From assembly GCA_964441755.1 (NCBI GenBank), contig CAYTVG010000012.1, positions 62,001 to 126,000 on the forward strand: a stretch of DNA of 64,000 nucleotides. Direction: 5' to 3'. Every line of letters starts with the position of its first letter. The first letter of the stretch is position 1. This document shows positions 32,708 to 41,180 of the stretch, in pieces. The position numbers and the translations under genes are program-made. The notes beneath the pieces were generated by a model that made no database searches, had not been told where the DNA came from, and saw nothing but the letters and a program-made list of their open reading frames with translations. The stretch is from JAUMBM01 sp964441755. GTDB taxonomy: Bacteria > Bacteroidota > Bacteroidia > Chitinophagales > Saprospiraceae.

Positions 32708-33367
32708 ATGAAATTTTTCATTGATACTGCTAATCTTTCCCATATTGCCGAAGCCAATTCGCTGGGCATATTGGACGGAGTTACTACTAACCCTTCGCTA
32801 ATGGCTAAGGAGGGTATCTCGGGCGATGATGGTGTAATTGATCATTATCGCGCCATAGCTGCTATGGTGGAAGGAGATGTGAGTGCGGAAGTTATCAGTA
32901 CTGATTTTGACGGCATGATATTTGAGGCCAAGCGGCTTGCGTCACTGGCGGACAATATAGTGGTAAAAATTCCGATGACTAAAGATGGTGTCAAAGCTAT
33001 GGCTTGGTGCACCAGTCAGGGTATACGAACCAATTGTACGTTGGTTTTCAGTAGTGCACAGGCTATGCTGGCCGCAAAGGCGGGAGCAACCTATGTATCA
33101 CCTTTCATTGGCAGGGTAGATGATATCAACTGGGATGGTATTGGTCTGATTCGCCAGATTGCAGAGATTTATGCAGTCCAGGGGTATGAGACAGAGATTC
33201 TGGCTGCATCTATTCGCAATTCCAAGCACATCGTCGATGCCGCATTGGCAGGCGCCGATGTCGTTACCTGTCCGTTGTCCAGTATTATGGGCATGTTTAA
33301 GCACCCGCTGACAGATTCGGGGCTTGAGCAGTTTCTGGCAGATTACCGAAAGGTCAATAATTTGTAG
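32708..33367 (+). CDS. tal: Transaldolase (TalC/FSA family)
   Basis: 219 residues, the short family form. It opens MKFFIDTANLSHIAEANSLG with DGVTTNPSLMAKEG; the Schiff-base lysine is in NIVVKIPMT. Two residues said to separate transaldolase from fructose-6-phosphate aldolase favour transaldolase: Glu in VSAEVIS (Gln in aldolase) and Phe in VSPFIGRVDD (Tyr in aldolase). The enzyme moves a dihydroxyacetone unit in the non-oxidative pentose phosphate pathway. It may be read through from the SRP RNA promoter, since no separate promoter was found. Confidence 0.92.
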   Translation: MKFFIDTANLSHIAEANSLGILDGVTTNPSLMAKEGISGDDGVIDHYRAIAAMVEGDVSAEVISTDFDGMIFEAKRLASLADNIVVKIPMTKDGVKAMAWCTSQGIRTNCTLVFSSAQAMLAAKAGATYVSPFIGRVDDINWDGIGLIRQIAEIYAVQGYETEILAASIRNSKHIVDAALAGADVVTCPLSSIMGMFKHPLTDSGLEQFLADYRKVNNL

Positions 33368-33392
33368 AGGCTATCTTTATACATACCATTTG

Positions 33393-33427
33393 AAAAGGGG
33401 CGCCACTTGTGGTCGCCCCTTTTTTTA
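33393..33427 (+). terminator. Intrinsic terminator of tal
   Basis: AGGGGCG (33396-33402) pairs with CGCCCCT (33414-33420), with inner CCAC/GTGG, followed by seven Ts. Confidence 0.9.
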
Positions 33428-33486
33428 TTTATTGTTGCTTTGGGCAGGTACTCAAAAATTATGCAGCAGGCAGGCTAAAAGTAGAT

Positions 33487-33495
33487 TACCTTTGT
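33487..33495 (+). promoter_or_regulatory. -7 promoter element for kbl
   Basis: TACCTTTGT matches TAnnTTTG, about 80 nt upstream of the kbl start. Confidence 0.55.
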
Positions 33496-33574
33496 GGCGT
33501 TGCTGCAGCTGGCGGGCAATATGCCGGCTTGCGGATGTCACTTCTAACCAAATATGAGCTAAAACGAATCGGTC

Positions 33575-34765
33575 ATGTTTTCAAATGTCGAAGCGTCCAT
33601 TGTACAGGAACTGGACGAGATCAAGGAGGCGGGCTTGTATAAAAAAGAACGCATCATCATTAGTCCGCAAGGAGCCCATATCAAAACGCAGGACGGCAGG
33701 TCTGCAATTAATTTTTGTGCAAATAATTATTTGGGACTTTCTTCCCATCCGGAGGTGATCCGGGCGGGCAAAGAAGCCATTGATACACATGGCTTTGGGC
33801 TTTCGTCGGTTAGGTTTATCTGTGGTACGCAGGATTTGCATAAGGAACTGGAACAGAAGACTGCAGCTTTTTTAGGTATGGAAGATGCTATTCTGTATGC
33901 GGCTGCTTTTGATGCCAACGGGGGGCTTTTCGAACCTTTGATGGGGGCAGAAGATGCTATTATTTCGGATGAACTCAACCACGCATCCATTATCGACGGG
34001 ATACGTCTCAGCAAGGCGCAGCGGTTTAGGTATCGGCACAATGATATGGCGGATCTGGAGCAACAGTTGAAAGATGCGCGCACAGCCCGGCGTAAGCTCA
34101 TTGTTACGGACGGTGTCTTCTCTATGGATGGTACGATTGCCCGTCTTGATGCCATTTGTGATCTGGCGGATAAGTATGAAGCAATGGTCATGATTGATGA
34201 GTGCCATGCGACTGGTTTTTTAGGCAAAACAGGCCGGGGCACACATGAATACCGGCAGGTCATGGGGCGGGTGGATATCATCACGGGTACCTATGGTAAG
34301 GCTTTGGGCGGTGCTTCGGGTGGATTCACGGCTGCACGCGCCCCGATTGTTGAGTTGCTGCGGCAGCGCTCACGTCCTTACCTTTTTTCCAATACGCTTG
34401 CGCCTTCTATTGCAGGGGCTTCCATCCGGGTACTTGATCTACTGAGCGAGTCGACTGCATTGCGTGACAAGCTTGAGCGCAATACCTTGTTTTTCCGGGA
34501 GCAAATGACAGCTGCGGGTTTTGATATCCTGCCCGGAGAGCATCCGATTGTACCTATCATGTTGTATGATGCCCGGCTGAGCCAGACTTTTGCCCAGGAG
34601 CTGCTCAATGAGGGCATTTATGTTATTGGCTTCTTTTACCCGGTGGTGCCCAAAGGGAAGGCACGCATACGGGTACAGATTTCCGCAGCACATGAACAGT
34701 CAGATCTTGAGCAGGCAATTGCTGCTTTCACCAAGGTAGGCAAAGCGCTGGGGGTAATAAAGTAG
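33575..34765 (+). CDS. kbl: Glycine C-acetyltransferase (2-amino-3-ketobutyrate CoA ligase)
   Basis: 396 residues, the exact family size. It belongs to the alpha-oxoamine synthases: NFCANNYLGLSSHPEVIRAG, FICGTQDLHKELE, DELNHASIIDGIRLSKA, DECHATGFLGKTGRG and the PLP lysine in GTYGKALGGASGGF. It cleaves 2-amino-3-ketobutyrate with CoA into glycine and acetyl-CoA, the second step of threonine breakdown. The partner threonine dehydrogenase gene (tdh) is not in the window. Confidence 0.96.
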   Translation: MFSNVEASIVQELDEIKEAGLYKKERIIISPQGAHIKTQDGRSAINFCANNYLGLSSHPEVIRAGKEAIDTHGFGLSSVRFICGTQDLHKELEQKTAAFLGMEDAILYAAAFDANGGLFEPLMGAEDAIISDELNHASIIDGIRLSKAQRFRYRHNDMADLEQQLKDARTARRKLIVTDGVFSMDGTIARLDAICDLADKYEAMVMIDECHATGFLGKTGRGTHEYRQVMGRVDIITGTYGKALGGASGGFTAARAPIVELLRQRSRPYLFSNTLAPSIAGASIRVLDLLSESTALRDKLERNTLFFREQMTAAGFDILPGEHPIVPIMLYDARLSQTFAQELLNEGIYVIGFFYPVVPKGKARIRVQISAAHEQSDLEQAIAAFTKVGKALGVIK

Positions 34766-34799
34766 GCGATAAGTAAGGATGCGGCAGCTTTGCTGCTGC

Positions 34800-34847
34800 A
34801 AAAGTCAGCCGTTTGATTTGCTATAAAAAATCAAACGGCTGACTTTT
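34800..34847 (+). terminator. 20-bp perfect hairpin after kbl
   Basis: 34800-34819 is perfectly complementary to 34828-34847, with an 8-nt loop. The stem ends in TTTT. A small GCAGC-TTT-GCTGC hairpin sits just before it. Confidence 0.75.
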
Positions 34848-34949
34848 ACCTCCTTTTTTTCAGGGGGGGCATATGCCTCTTAAAAAACAGGAGGCAACTA
34901 CTTCAAAATACTTTTTTCAAAGCAAATAGTTCTAATTGGCGAAAAGCCG

Positions 34950-34958
34950 TATATTTGC
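34950..34958 (+). promoter_or_regulatory. -7 promoter element for secDF
   Basis: TATATTTGC matches TAnnTTTG. It predicts a leader RNA of about 105 nt. Confidence 0.65.
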
Positions 34959-34963
34959 GCAGT

Positions 34964-35040
34964 TTTTTTCGGCAAGAAAATTGGAGGCCTTGACCGAAAA
35001 AAGGTTATGTATTACAATTTATTAAACTTTTACTAACCTT
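34964..35040 (+). promoter_or_regulatory. Structured secDF leader with two overlapping hairpins
   Basis: TTTTTTCGG (34964-34972) pairs with CCGAAAAAA (34994-35002). AAGGTTA (35001-35007) pairs with TAACCTT (35034-35040). The arms overlap at 35001-35002. A nine-codon ORF (MYYNLLNFY, 35007-35036) lies inside the second hairpin. Regulatory role uncertain. Confidence 0.35.
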
Positions 35041-35069
35041 CTACAGAGGAGAGTCTAAATTCACAAGTT

Positions 35070-38000
35070 ATGCAAGGAAAGGGAATTGTTAAATTTTTCC
35101 TTGTGGTTATGGCGCTGGTTACGCTTTTGCAGTACATCTTTATTTTGCCTACACGCAAAGTAGAAAAAGCTGCAGAAGCCTATGCCACTAAAGCGTCGGC
35201 GACCATTCAGGATCCTGTGCAGCAGAAAGCTGTAATGAAGCAGGCAAAAGCTGCTTTTTTGGATTCTATGTCTACCGAGACGATTTTCAGCATCCCCTTG
35301 CTGAAATCTTACACGTACCAAGAGCTCAAAGCGCAGCAGCTTGCCCTGGGTCTCGACCTTAAGGGTGGTATGAGCATTGTATTGCAAGTAGACCTCAAGG
35401 AGTTTATTCGGGCGATGGCGCAGAATGCCAAAGATCCGACATTTGTAGAAGCGTTAGACAAAGCCTCCCAAGCACAAGAACAAACGCAACAGGATTTCGT
35501 AACCTTGTTTGCCGATGCGTGGCGGGCTTCAGCCAATGGTCAGCGATTGGCGCCTATATTCCAGCGGAATCCGTCTTTGCGCGATGAAATCAACTACAAT
35601 TCTTCGGACGGGGAGGTAATTCGTGTGCTGCGTGCCAAGTCTGATGAGACCGTCAACCAGACATTTGAGCTGCTCAAGCAGCGTATCGACAAATTGGGTG
35701 TCGTTCAGCCCAATGTGAGTCTCGATGCTGAGCGGGATTTGATAACGGTAGAACTTCCCGGCATCGACAACCCCGAGCGTGCCCGCAGTTACCTGCAGGC
35801 TGCTGCCAACCTCGAGTTCTTTGAGACCTACCGCATTTCTGATGCGGGTGTTCTTCAGGCATTCAATGAGGCAGACATGAAGCTGGCTGCGCTGAACGGG
35901 GCTGTCGAAAAGTCGCTCATCCGTGTAGATACGATCTTCGCCAAGGATTCACTGGGCAATGAAGATCGCAGCAATATCGTTTCTCTTGATAGTGTCTATC
36001 AGGAAGCCGGTGGTCCGCTTCTTGGCGTCAATGGTTTGGCTATCAATGCCCAGGGGCTGATGGGCCCTGCTGTAATGGGAACGGCCAACCGCAACCAGAT
36101 GGCTGCTATTTCTGCTATGCTGGAAAATCCCGAGGTAGCGCCGCTGTTTCCTTCAGATCTGGCCTTCCGCTGGAGCCGCAATCCTGTGATGGATCGTTCC
36201 AATAGCGAGGCTGGTACGCTCACAGATCAGTATGAACTGTATGCAATCAAAGCGGGTCGTGATGGTGAAGCTGCGCTGACGGGTGAGTTCGTCACAACAG
36301 CCAGTGCGCAACCTGATCCGACTACCAACCAGATTGCGGTATCCCTGCAGATGGACAACGAGGGTGCAAAAATCTGGAGCCGTATGACGACTGCTGCTGC
36401 ACAAGGGGGCAACCGCGAAATTGCTATCCTGCTTGATGATCTGGTGGTATCTGCGCCTCGTGTAAACGAGCCCATCACTGGTGGAAGCAGCCAGATTACG
36501 GGTGGCTTCGATATTCAGGAGGCAACTGACCTGGCCAACATTCTGCAGATTGGCCGCCTGCCTGTGCGTACCGAAATCATTCAGGAGTCATTGGTAGGAC
36601 CTTCTTTGGGACAGGAGAACATTGATCGTTCAATGACTGCCCTGATAATTGGTTTCCTCATCGTGATGGTATTCATGGTACTGTACTACTCAAGCGCAGG
36701 CTTCTTCTCTGTTCTTGCGTTGCTGCTCAACCTGGTCTTCATTTTTGCGGCACTGGCAAGCTATGGAACTGTACTCACACTGCCGGGCATAGCAGGTATC
36801 GTACTTACCATCGGTATGGCGGTTGATGCTAACGTGATTATCTTTGAGCGCGTACGGGAAGAGATACGCGACGGCAAATCGCTGATTATGTCCATAGCGG
36901 ATGGTTTCAAGAATTCATATTCTGCCATCATTGATGCCAATGTAACGACCATACTCACTGCTATGGTACTGGCCTATTTTGGTCTGGGACCGATTAAGGG
37001 TTTTGCTGTGGTGTTGATTATTGGTGTGCTTTCTTCGTTGTTTACAGCTGTACTGGTGAGCCGCGTAGCGATCGAGTGGTGGACAGGCAGAGGTAAGACG
37101 ATTAAGTTGGGCAATGCCACTACCATGAACGGACTTACGGGCATTAGCTTTGACTGGCTTGGGTCACGCAAAAAGGCGTATGTTTTATCCGGGGTATTGA
37201 TCACGGCGGGTATTGTATCCATGGTTGTCAGAGGTTTTGACCTGGGTGTCGATTTCAAAGGCGGTTATAGCTATAACGTTACTTTCGACAGCAGTGTCAA
37301 AATTTCTGCAGACAAGCTTAGGAACAGCCTGAAGGAGACTTTTGGTGGTCAGACGCCTGTAGTAAAGTCTGTGGATACAGAGAATACCTTTAATATCGTA
37401 ACCAGTTACCTGATTAGTGCACAGGAAGAGGGCGGGGTTCTGCCTGAAGACAGAGTCATGGAGGCGCTGTACAACGGTGTTAAGGGCTTGTCGGAGCAGA
37501 ACTTGAGTATTGAAGCTTTCAAGGCTACGGATAGTGACGGAACGCATGTAACCAGCTTTAGTAAGGTTGGTCCTACCATTGCAGACGATATTATGCGCAG
37601 TGCTTTGTTTGCTGGCTTGTTTGCTTTGCTAATGATTTTCCTTTACTTGTTCCTGCGCTTTAGCCGCTGGGAGTACTCGCTGGGAGCTGTAGGTGCTTTG
37701 TTCCACGATACATTGGTAACTTTGTCTATCTTCTCACTGGGGCATGGTTTCCTTCCTTTCAGTATGGAGATTGATCAGGCATTTATTGCGGCCATTCTTA
37801 CTGTGATTGGTTACTCGATTAACGATACGGTGGTTGTTTTCGACCGTATTCGCGAGTTCCTCCACAATTACTCCAAGAGTGAGCCGAAGCAGGTAATCAA
37901 CAACTCGATCAATACAACGCTGAGCCGTACATTGCTTACATCGCTTACTACGCTGTTTGTGGTGTTTGTACTCTTCTTCTTTGGGGGAGCGAGCATTAAA

Positions 38001-38177
38001 GGTTTTGCTTTCGCGCTGTTGGTAGGTATCACTGTAGGTACATATTCTTCGGTTTTTGTAGCTGCGCCTTTGATGTATGATTTTTCTAAGAAGCGTGGTT
38101 TTTCTGCCAAGAAGGATACAACTGCTGCCGGTGACGAGCTGCGCAAGCCTTTCTCCAAGGCGGCGCACAAGGCTTAA
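35070..38177 (+). CDS. secDF: Fused protein translocase subunit SecDF
   Basis: 1035 residues, the fused SecD-SecF form typical of Bacteroidota. The N-terminal anchor is followed by QLALGLDLKGGMSIVLQVDL (SecD), a large periplasmic P1 region, and TM segments with LPGIAGIVLTIGMAVDANVI and FERVREEIRDGKS. The SecF half begins near residue 690 with RGFDLGVDFKGGYSYNVTFD and ends with GYSINDTVVVFDRIREFLHN plus a last set of spans. It uses the proton gradient to pull exported proteins through SecYEG. ATG 35070 is preceded by an AGAGGAGAG purine run about 20 nt upstream. Confidence 0.97.
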   Translation: MQGKGIVKFFLVVMALVTLLQYIFILPTRKVEKAAEAYATKASATIQDPVQQKAVMKQAKAAFLDSMSTETIFSIPLLKSYTYQELKAQQLALGLDLKGGMSIVLQVDLKEFIRAMAQNAKDPTFVEALDKASQAQEQTQQDFVTLFADAWRASANGQRLAPIFQRNPSLRDEINYNSSDGEVIRVLRAKSDETVNQTFELLKQRIDKLGVVQPNVSLDAERDLITVELPGIDNPERARSYLQAAANLEFFETYRISDAGVLQAFNEADMKLAALNGAVEKSLIRVDTIFAKDSLGNEDRSNIVSLDSVYQEAGGPLLGVNGLAINAQGLMGPAVMGTANRNQMAAISAMLENPEVAPLFPSDLAFRWSRNPVMDRSNSEAGTLTDQYELYAIKAGRDGEAALTGEFVTTASAQPDPTTNQIAVSLQMDNEGAKIWSRMTTAAAQGGNREIAILLDDLVVSAPRVNEPITGGSSQITGGFDIQEATDLANILQIGRLPVRTEIIQESLVGPSLGQENIDRSMTALIIGFLIVMVFMVLYYSSAGFFSVLALLLNLVFIFAALASYGTVLTLPGIAGIVLTIGMAVDANVIIFERVREEIRDGKSLIMSIADGFKNSYSAIIDANVTTILTAMVLAYFGLGPIKGFAVVLIIGVLSSLFTAVLVSRVAIEWWTGRGKTIKLGNATTMNGLTGISFDWLGSRKKAYVLSGVLITAGIVSMVVRGFDLGVDFKGGYSYNVTFDSSVKISADKLRNSLKETFGGQTPVVKSVDTENTFNIVTSYLISAQEEGGVLPEDRVMEALYNGVKGLSEQNLSIEAFKATDSDGTHVTSFSKVGPTIADDIMRSALFAGLFALLMIFLYLFLRFSRWEYSLGAVGALFHDTLVTLSIFSLGHGFLPFSMEIDQAFIAAILTVIGYSINDTVVVFDRIREFLHNYSKSEPKQVINNSINTTLSRTLLTSLTTLFVVFVLFFFGGASIKGFAFALLVGITVGTYSSVFVAAPLMYDFSKKRGFSAKKDTTAAGDELRKPFSKAAHKA

Positions 38178-38290
38178 TGTCGGGAGTTTAGTTATATGTC
38201 TTATGTGTGCTGTAAACTGCTGCTCATTCAGCTTCCTCAAGCTTTCAGTTAAGAGGAATAAGCTAACCGGGTAGCGTGAAACGCAGCAGC

Positions 38291-38326
38291 AACATGCCTG
38301 TCAGACAGTGTTCTGGCAGGCGTGTT
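38291..38326 (+). terminator. Terminator of secDF
   Basis: AACATGCCTG (38291-38300) pairs with CAGGCGTGTT (38317-38326) with one G-T pair; three more inner pairs follow a mismatch. TGTTTTAT follows. I see nothing else in the 369-nt gap before the next gene. Confidence 0.7.
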
Positions 38327-38546
38327 TGTTTTATACGCAATGTATAGTAACTTCACAGTCGAAATTAAACAGCTTGCCTTAACAGTCTTCTCTGTTGTAG
38401 TGGGAAAATAGCAGATTGAGGCAGCAATTATTTCGTAGTGTTCAAAACAATAAGTACCGACGCTGAGCATGCTGTTGGTTGCAAAAACAAGTGTAAGTAC
38501 ACTGTGTATTACTCAATACAATCAAAAAACAGTCGCTATGTATGTC

Positions 38547-40445
38547 ATGAAAACGCGTTTATCTGCGCTCATTTTGCTGCTGCTTGCAGGCATAGTATTC
38601 TCATTGAAGGTGAATGCGCAGGCAAAACTACCTTCGGGCTGGTCAAGGGTAGGGGAGTTGGCAGTGATGGATACAGGCAAACCCAATACCGAAGGGTGGT
38701 TAAAGGAGGATCTTGAGCGTTCGGGCACACGTTTTGCGGGAGCAATGCACCTAAATATCAGTCCGGCAAATATGGGAGAGTGGTCAACCACTCCGGATGG
38801 CCGCCAGCGCTGGCAACTGCGAATCAGGGCGGCAGAAGCTCTGGGATTAGCTGTTTTCTTTGACTCTTTGCAGATGCCTCTTCAGAGTAATTTGTATATA
38901 TACGCGCCTTACAAGCCACAGTACGCATTGCAGCAGGAGACCGTTGGCTCGTTGCGATCCAGATCATGGCTGGGCTTCATCGACGGAGAGGAGGTGGTGA
39001 TTGAATACGATGCACCTGTCGGGAGTACGAAAACGCCGTTTCACATTTGGCGGCTTGATTATGCCTATGCTGCTGACCGGTATACGGCAGAACAGTCTTC
39101 TGTTCCGCTGTTTGGTTTTGGATCATCATCAGACTGCCACGACAATATTAACTGTCCGGCGGGCGACGCGTGGCAGATCGAGCAAGCTGGCGTTTGCAGA
39201 ATTGCACTGATTCTTCAGGAGGGAACGGGTTTTTGTACGGGCACACTGCTCAACAATACTGCTGGCGATGGCAAGCCTTATCTCCTTTCCGGTTTCCACT
39301 GTCAGGATGGTTATACGCCGCTCTTTGATCTGTGGCGCTTTGATTTCTTTTACCAGGCTGCAGCCTGTCCCAATCCGGCTACAGAGCCTGCCTACACTTC
39401 AGTTTTTGGCAGCTTTCTGCGTGCGGGACGCTGGCAGAGTGATTTTTTGCTGTTAGAGCTTTTTCCGCATCCGATACTGAATCAACTTCCGCGCTATGGC
39501 TGGGATCGATCGGGTACCGCGCCCAGTACGGCAGGGGTTGTTCATCATCCCAGAGGAGATATCAAAAAAATTGGGTTGTCGACGGCCGCTTCTACAGTAC
39601 AGAACACGGTAATTAACTGGAACAACAACCGGACTACACCTAGCATGCACCATTTTCGGGTTGTCTACTCCAATGGTACCATTGAAATTGGCTCTTCAGG
39701 CGCATCGCTGTTCAATCAAAACAGGCGTATTGTTGGTCAATTGCACGGTTCAGGCACACCCAACAGCTGTGATAATACGGTGGGCTACTTCGGGCGGCTG
39801 TCCATGAGCTGGGAAGGAGGAGGTACTCCTGATACCCGTCTGCGTGACTGGCTTGATCCCATACAGTCAGGGGTGTCCGTATTGGATTCGTTGGCCGGTA
39901 TTACTTCTTTCCAGTCAAACGGCATGGTGCGCACAACCGACAGCATGGCCATAGCCCAGGTACAATTAACAGCCGTTAATGCAGCGGGTGATACGTTGAC
40001 AGCAACTACAGGGGCTGAAGGAACCTTTAGTTTTCCGGTAGCGGGTATTCTTGACAGTCTGTGGGTTACACCGTTCAGGAATGACAATGCCGGCAACGGT
40101 ATTTCAACTTTTGATATTATCCTGCTTCGGCGTCACATACTCAATATAAGCCAGCTTGACAGTCCGTACAAACTACTGGCAGCTGACGTCAATAACAGTG
40201 GTTCCATTACAACACTGGACATGATCATTATCCAGCGGATTATTTTGGGTACTGAGTCGGCCTTTACGGCAGTTCCTTCCTGGCGCTTTGTCCCCCAGGA
40301 CTATGTATTCCCGGATCCTGCCAATCCGTTTGGCGCATTTCCGCCGGCTTCAGGTTATTTGTTTACTTTCCCGAGCCCGGCAGCCGAAATTCGGTTTATT
40401 GGTATCAAATCGGGCGATTTAAACGGCTCTGCCAATCCAGGATAA
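38547..40445 (+). CDS. Secreted trypsin-like (lysyl endopeptidase-type) serine protease with dockerin-like tail
   Basis: 632 residues from ATG 38547, where the signal peptide begins (MKTRLSALILLLLAGIVFSL); 38538 is an alternative. The protease domain (about 170-450) has a triad candidate: His in LLSGFHCQDG, Asp in WQSDFLLLEL, Ser in GSSGASLFN, as in Achromobacter lysyl endopeptidase relatives. The C-terminal part has a paired dockerin-like repeat (NGISTFDIILLRRHIL; NNSGSITTLDMIIIQRIIL) ending GDLNGSANPG. No T9SS sorting domain follows, which is unusual for this architecture, so it may stay periplasmic or be a shortened gene. Confidence 0.87.
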   Translation: MKTRLSALILLLLAGIVFSLKVNAQAKLPSGWSRVGELAVMDTGKPNTEGWLKEDLERSGTRFAGAMHLNISPANMGEWSTTPDGRQRWQLRIRAAEALGLAVFFDSLQMPLQSNLYIYAPYKPQYALQQETVGSLRSRSWLGFIDGEEVVIEYDAPVGSTKTPFHIWRLDYAYAADRYTAEQSSVPLFGFGSSSDCHDNINCPAGDAWQIEQAGVCRIALILQEGTGFCTGTLLNNTAGDGKPYLLSGFHCQDGYTPLFDLWRFDFFYQAAACPNPATEPAYTSVFGSFLRAGRWQSDFLLLELFPHPILNQLPRYGWDRSGTAPSTAGVVHHPRGDIKKIGLSTAASTVQNTVINWNNNRTTPSMHHFRVVYSNGTIEIGSSGASLFNQNRRIVGQLHGSGTPNSCDNTVGYFGRLSMSWEGGGTPDTRLRDWLDPIQSGVSVLDSLAGITSFQSNGMVRTTDSMAIAQVQLTAVNAAGDTLTATTGAEGTFSFPVAGILDSLWVTPFRNDNAGNGISTFDIILLRRHILNISQLDSPYKLLAADVNNSGSITTLDMIIIQRIILGTESAFTAVPSWRFVPQDYVFPDPANPFGAFPPASGYLFTFPSPAAEIRFIGIKSGDLNGSANPG

Positions 40446-40476
40446 GCCTGTTCCTGATTGAGTGCAGTCACCATCT

Positions 40477-41145
40477 TTATCGATTATTATCGGGTTGGTG
40501 ACTGCTCTCAACAGCCCTTGCGACCTGTGCAAGTAAGCTCTGTATGGTTCGCATAGGTCCGGTTGACACAGCCAGGTTGGTAAGCCAGTCGGGAATGGCA
40601 CCACCCGCCTCGGTTCTCACCTGATAAGTCGCTGCCAGATAGCCATTGCGCAGTGGGCGGACGGTCCATGAAGACTCAAACTCCCGTATACGCACGCAGT
40701 CGGAGCGTACAGCCAGCTCATCAGGTGCTGCCACAGATCTTGCGTAGTAGATACCAGTATTGGAATCTATGCGTCCTGTTGTGTGGACAATTAAATCCCG
40801 ATCGGCAAAAGGAAAGGGGAAATCTGTACGTACGTAATAGTAGAATTCAAAATCATTGGTCTTGCGCACCAGCTTAGATTCAGCACATTTATATACCCAG
40901 GAGGTATAGGTAGGCACATGGTCAAGCGTGCTTAAAAACACCTGCATAGGCGCCTGTACCCTGAATTGAATCCGCACTTCTTTAAGGGTTTCATCTTCCT
41001 GCAGGCGGGTATACACATAGATATTATCCTTCTCATTAATCAGAGCCCACTCAACTTCAGCCGATTTTTGGCCGGTGAGACAGCCCATAGGCAGGAGGAT
41101 AACAAACCACAACAGCAGGAAAGGACGACTATCTGTTGATTTCAT
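40477..41145 (-). CDS. START-domain lipid-binding-like protein
   Basis: 222 residues. A signal peptide or lipoprotein-type N terminus (LLLWFVILLPMGCLTGQ, with Cys at about residue 22) precedes a START/SRPBCC fold: VEWALINEKDNIYVYTR, FRVQAPMQVFLSTLDHVPTY, YYVRTDFPFPFADRDLIVHT and a C-terminal helix. Proteins of this fold hold lipids or other apolar ligands in a deep cavity. If the Cys is lipidated it would be membrane-bound; the LPMGC context fits a lipobox only loosely. It lies 35 nt downstream of the M1 peptidase gene on the same strand. Confidence 0.82.
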   Translation of the reverse strand: MKSTDSRPFLLLWFVILLPMGCLTGQKSAEVEWALINEKDNIYVYTRLQEDETLKEVRIQFRVQAPMQVFLSTLDHVPTYTSWVYKCAESKLVRKTNDFEFYYYVRTDFPFPFADRDLIVHTTGRIDSNTGIYYARSVAAPDELAVRSDCVRIREFESSWTVRPLRNGYLAATYQVRTEAGGAIPDWLTNLAVSTGPMRTIQSLLAQVARAVESSHQPDNNR

Positions 41146-41180
41146 AATATTAGTATGGTGGTTTTCGGCAAGCTTCTCTT

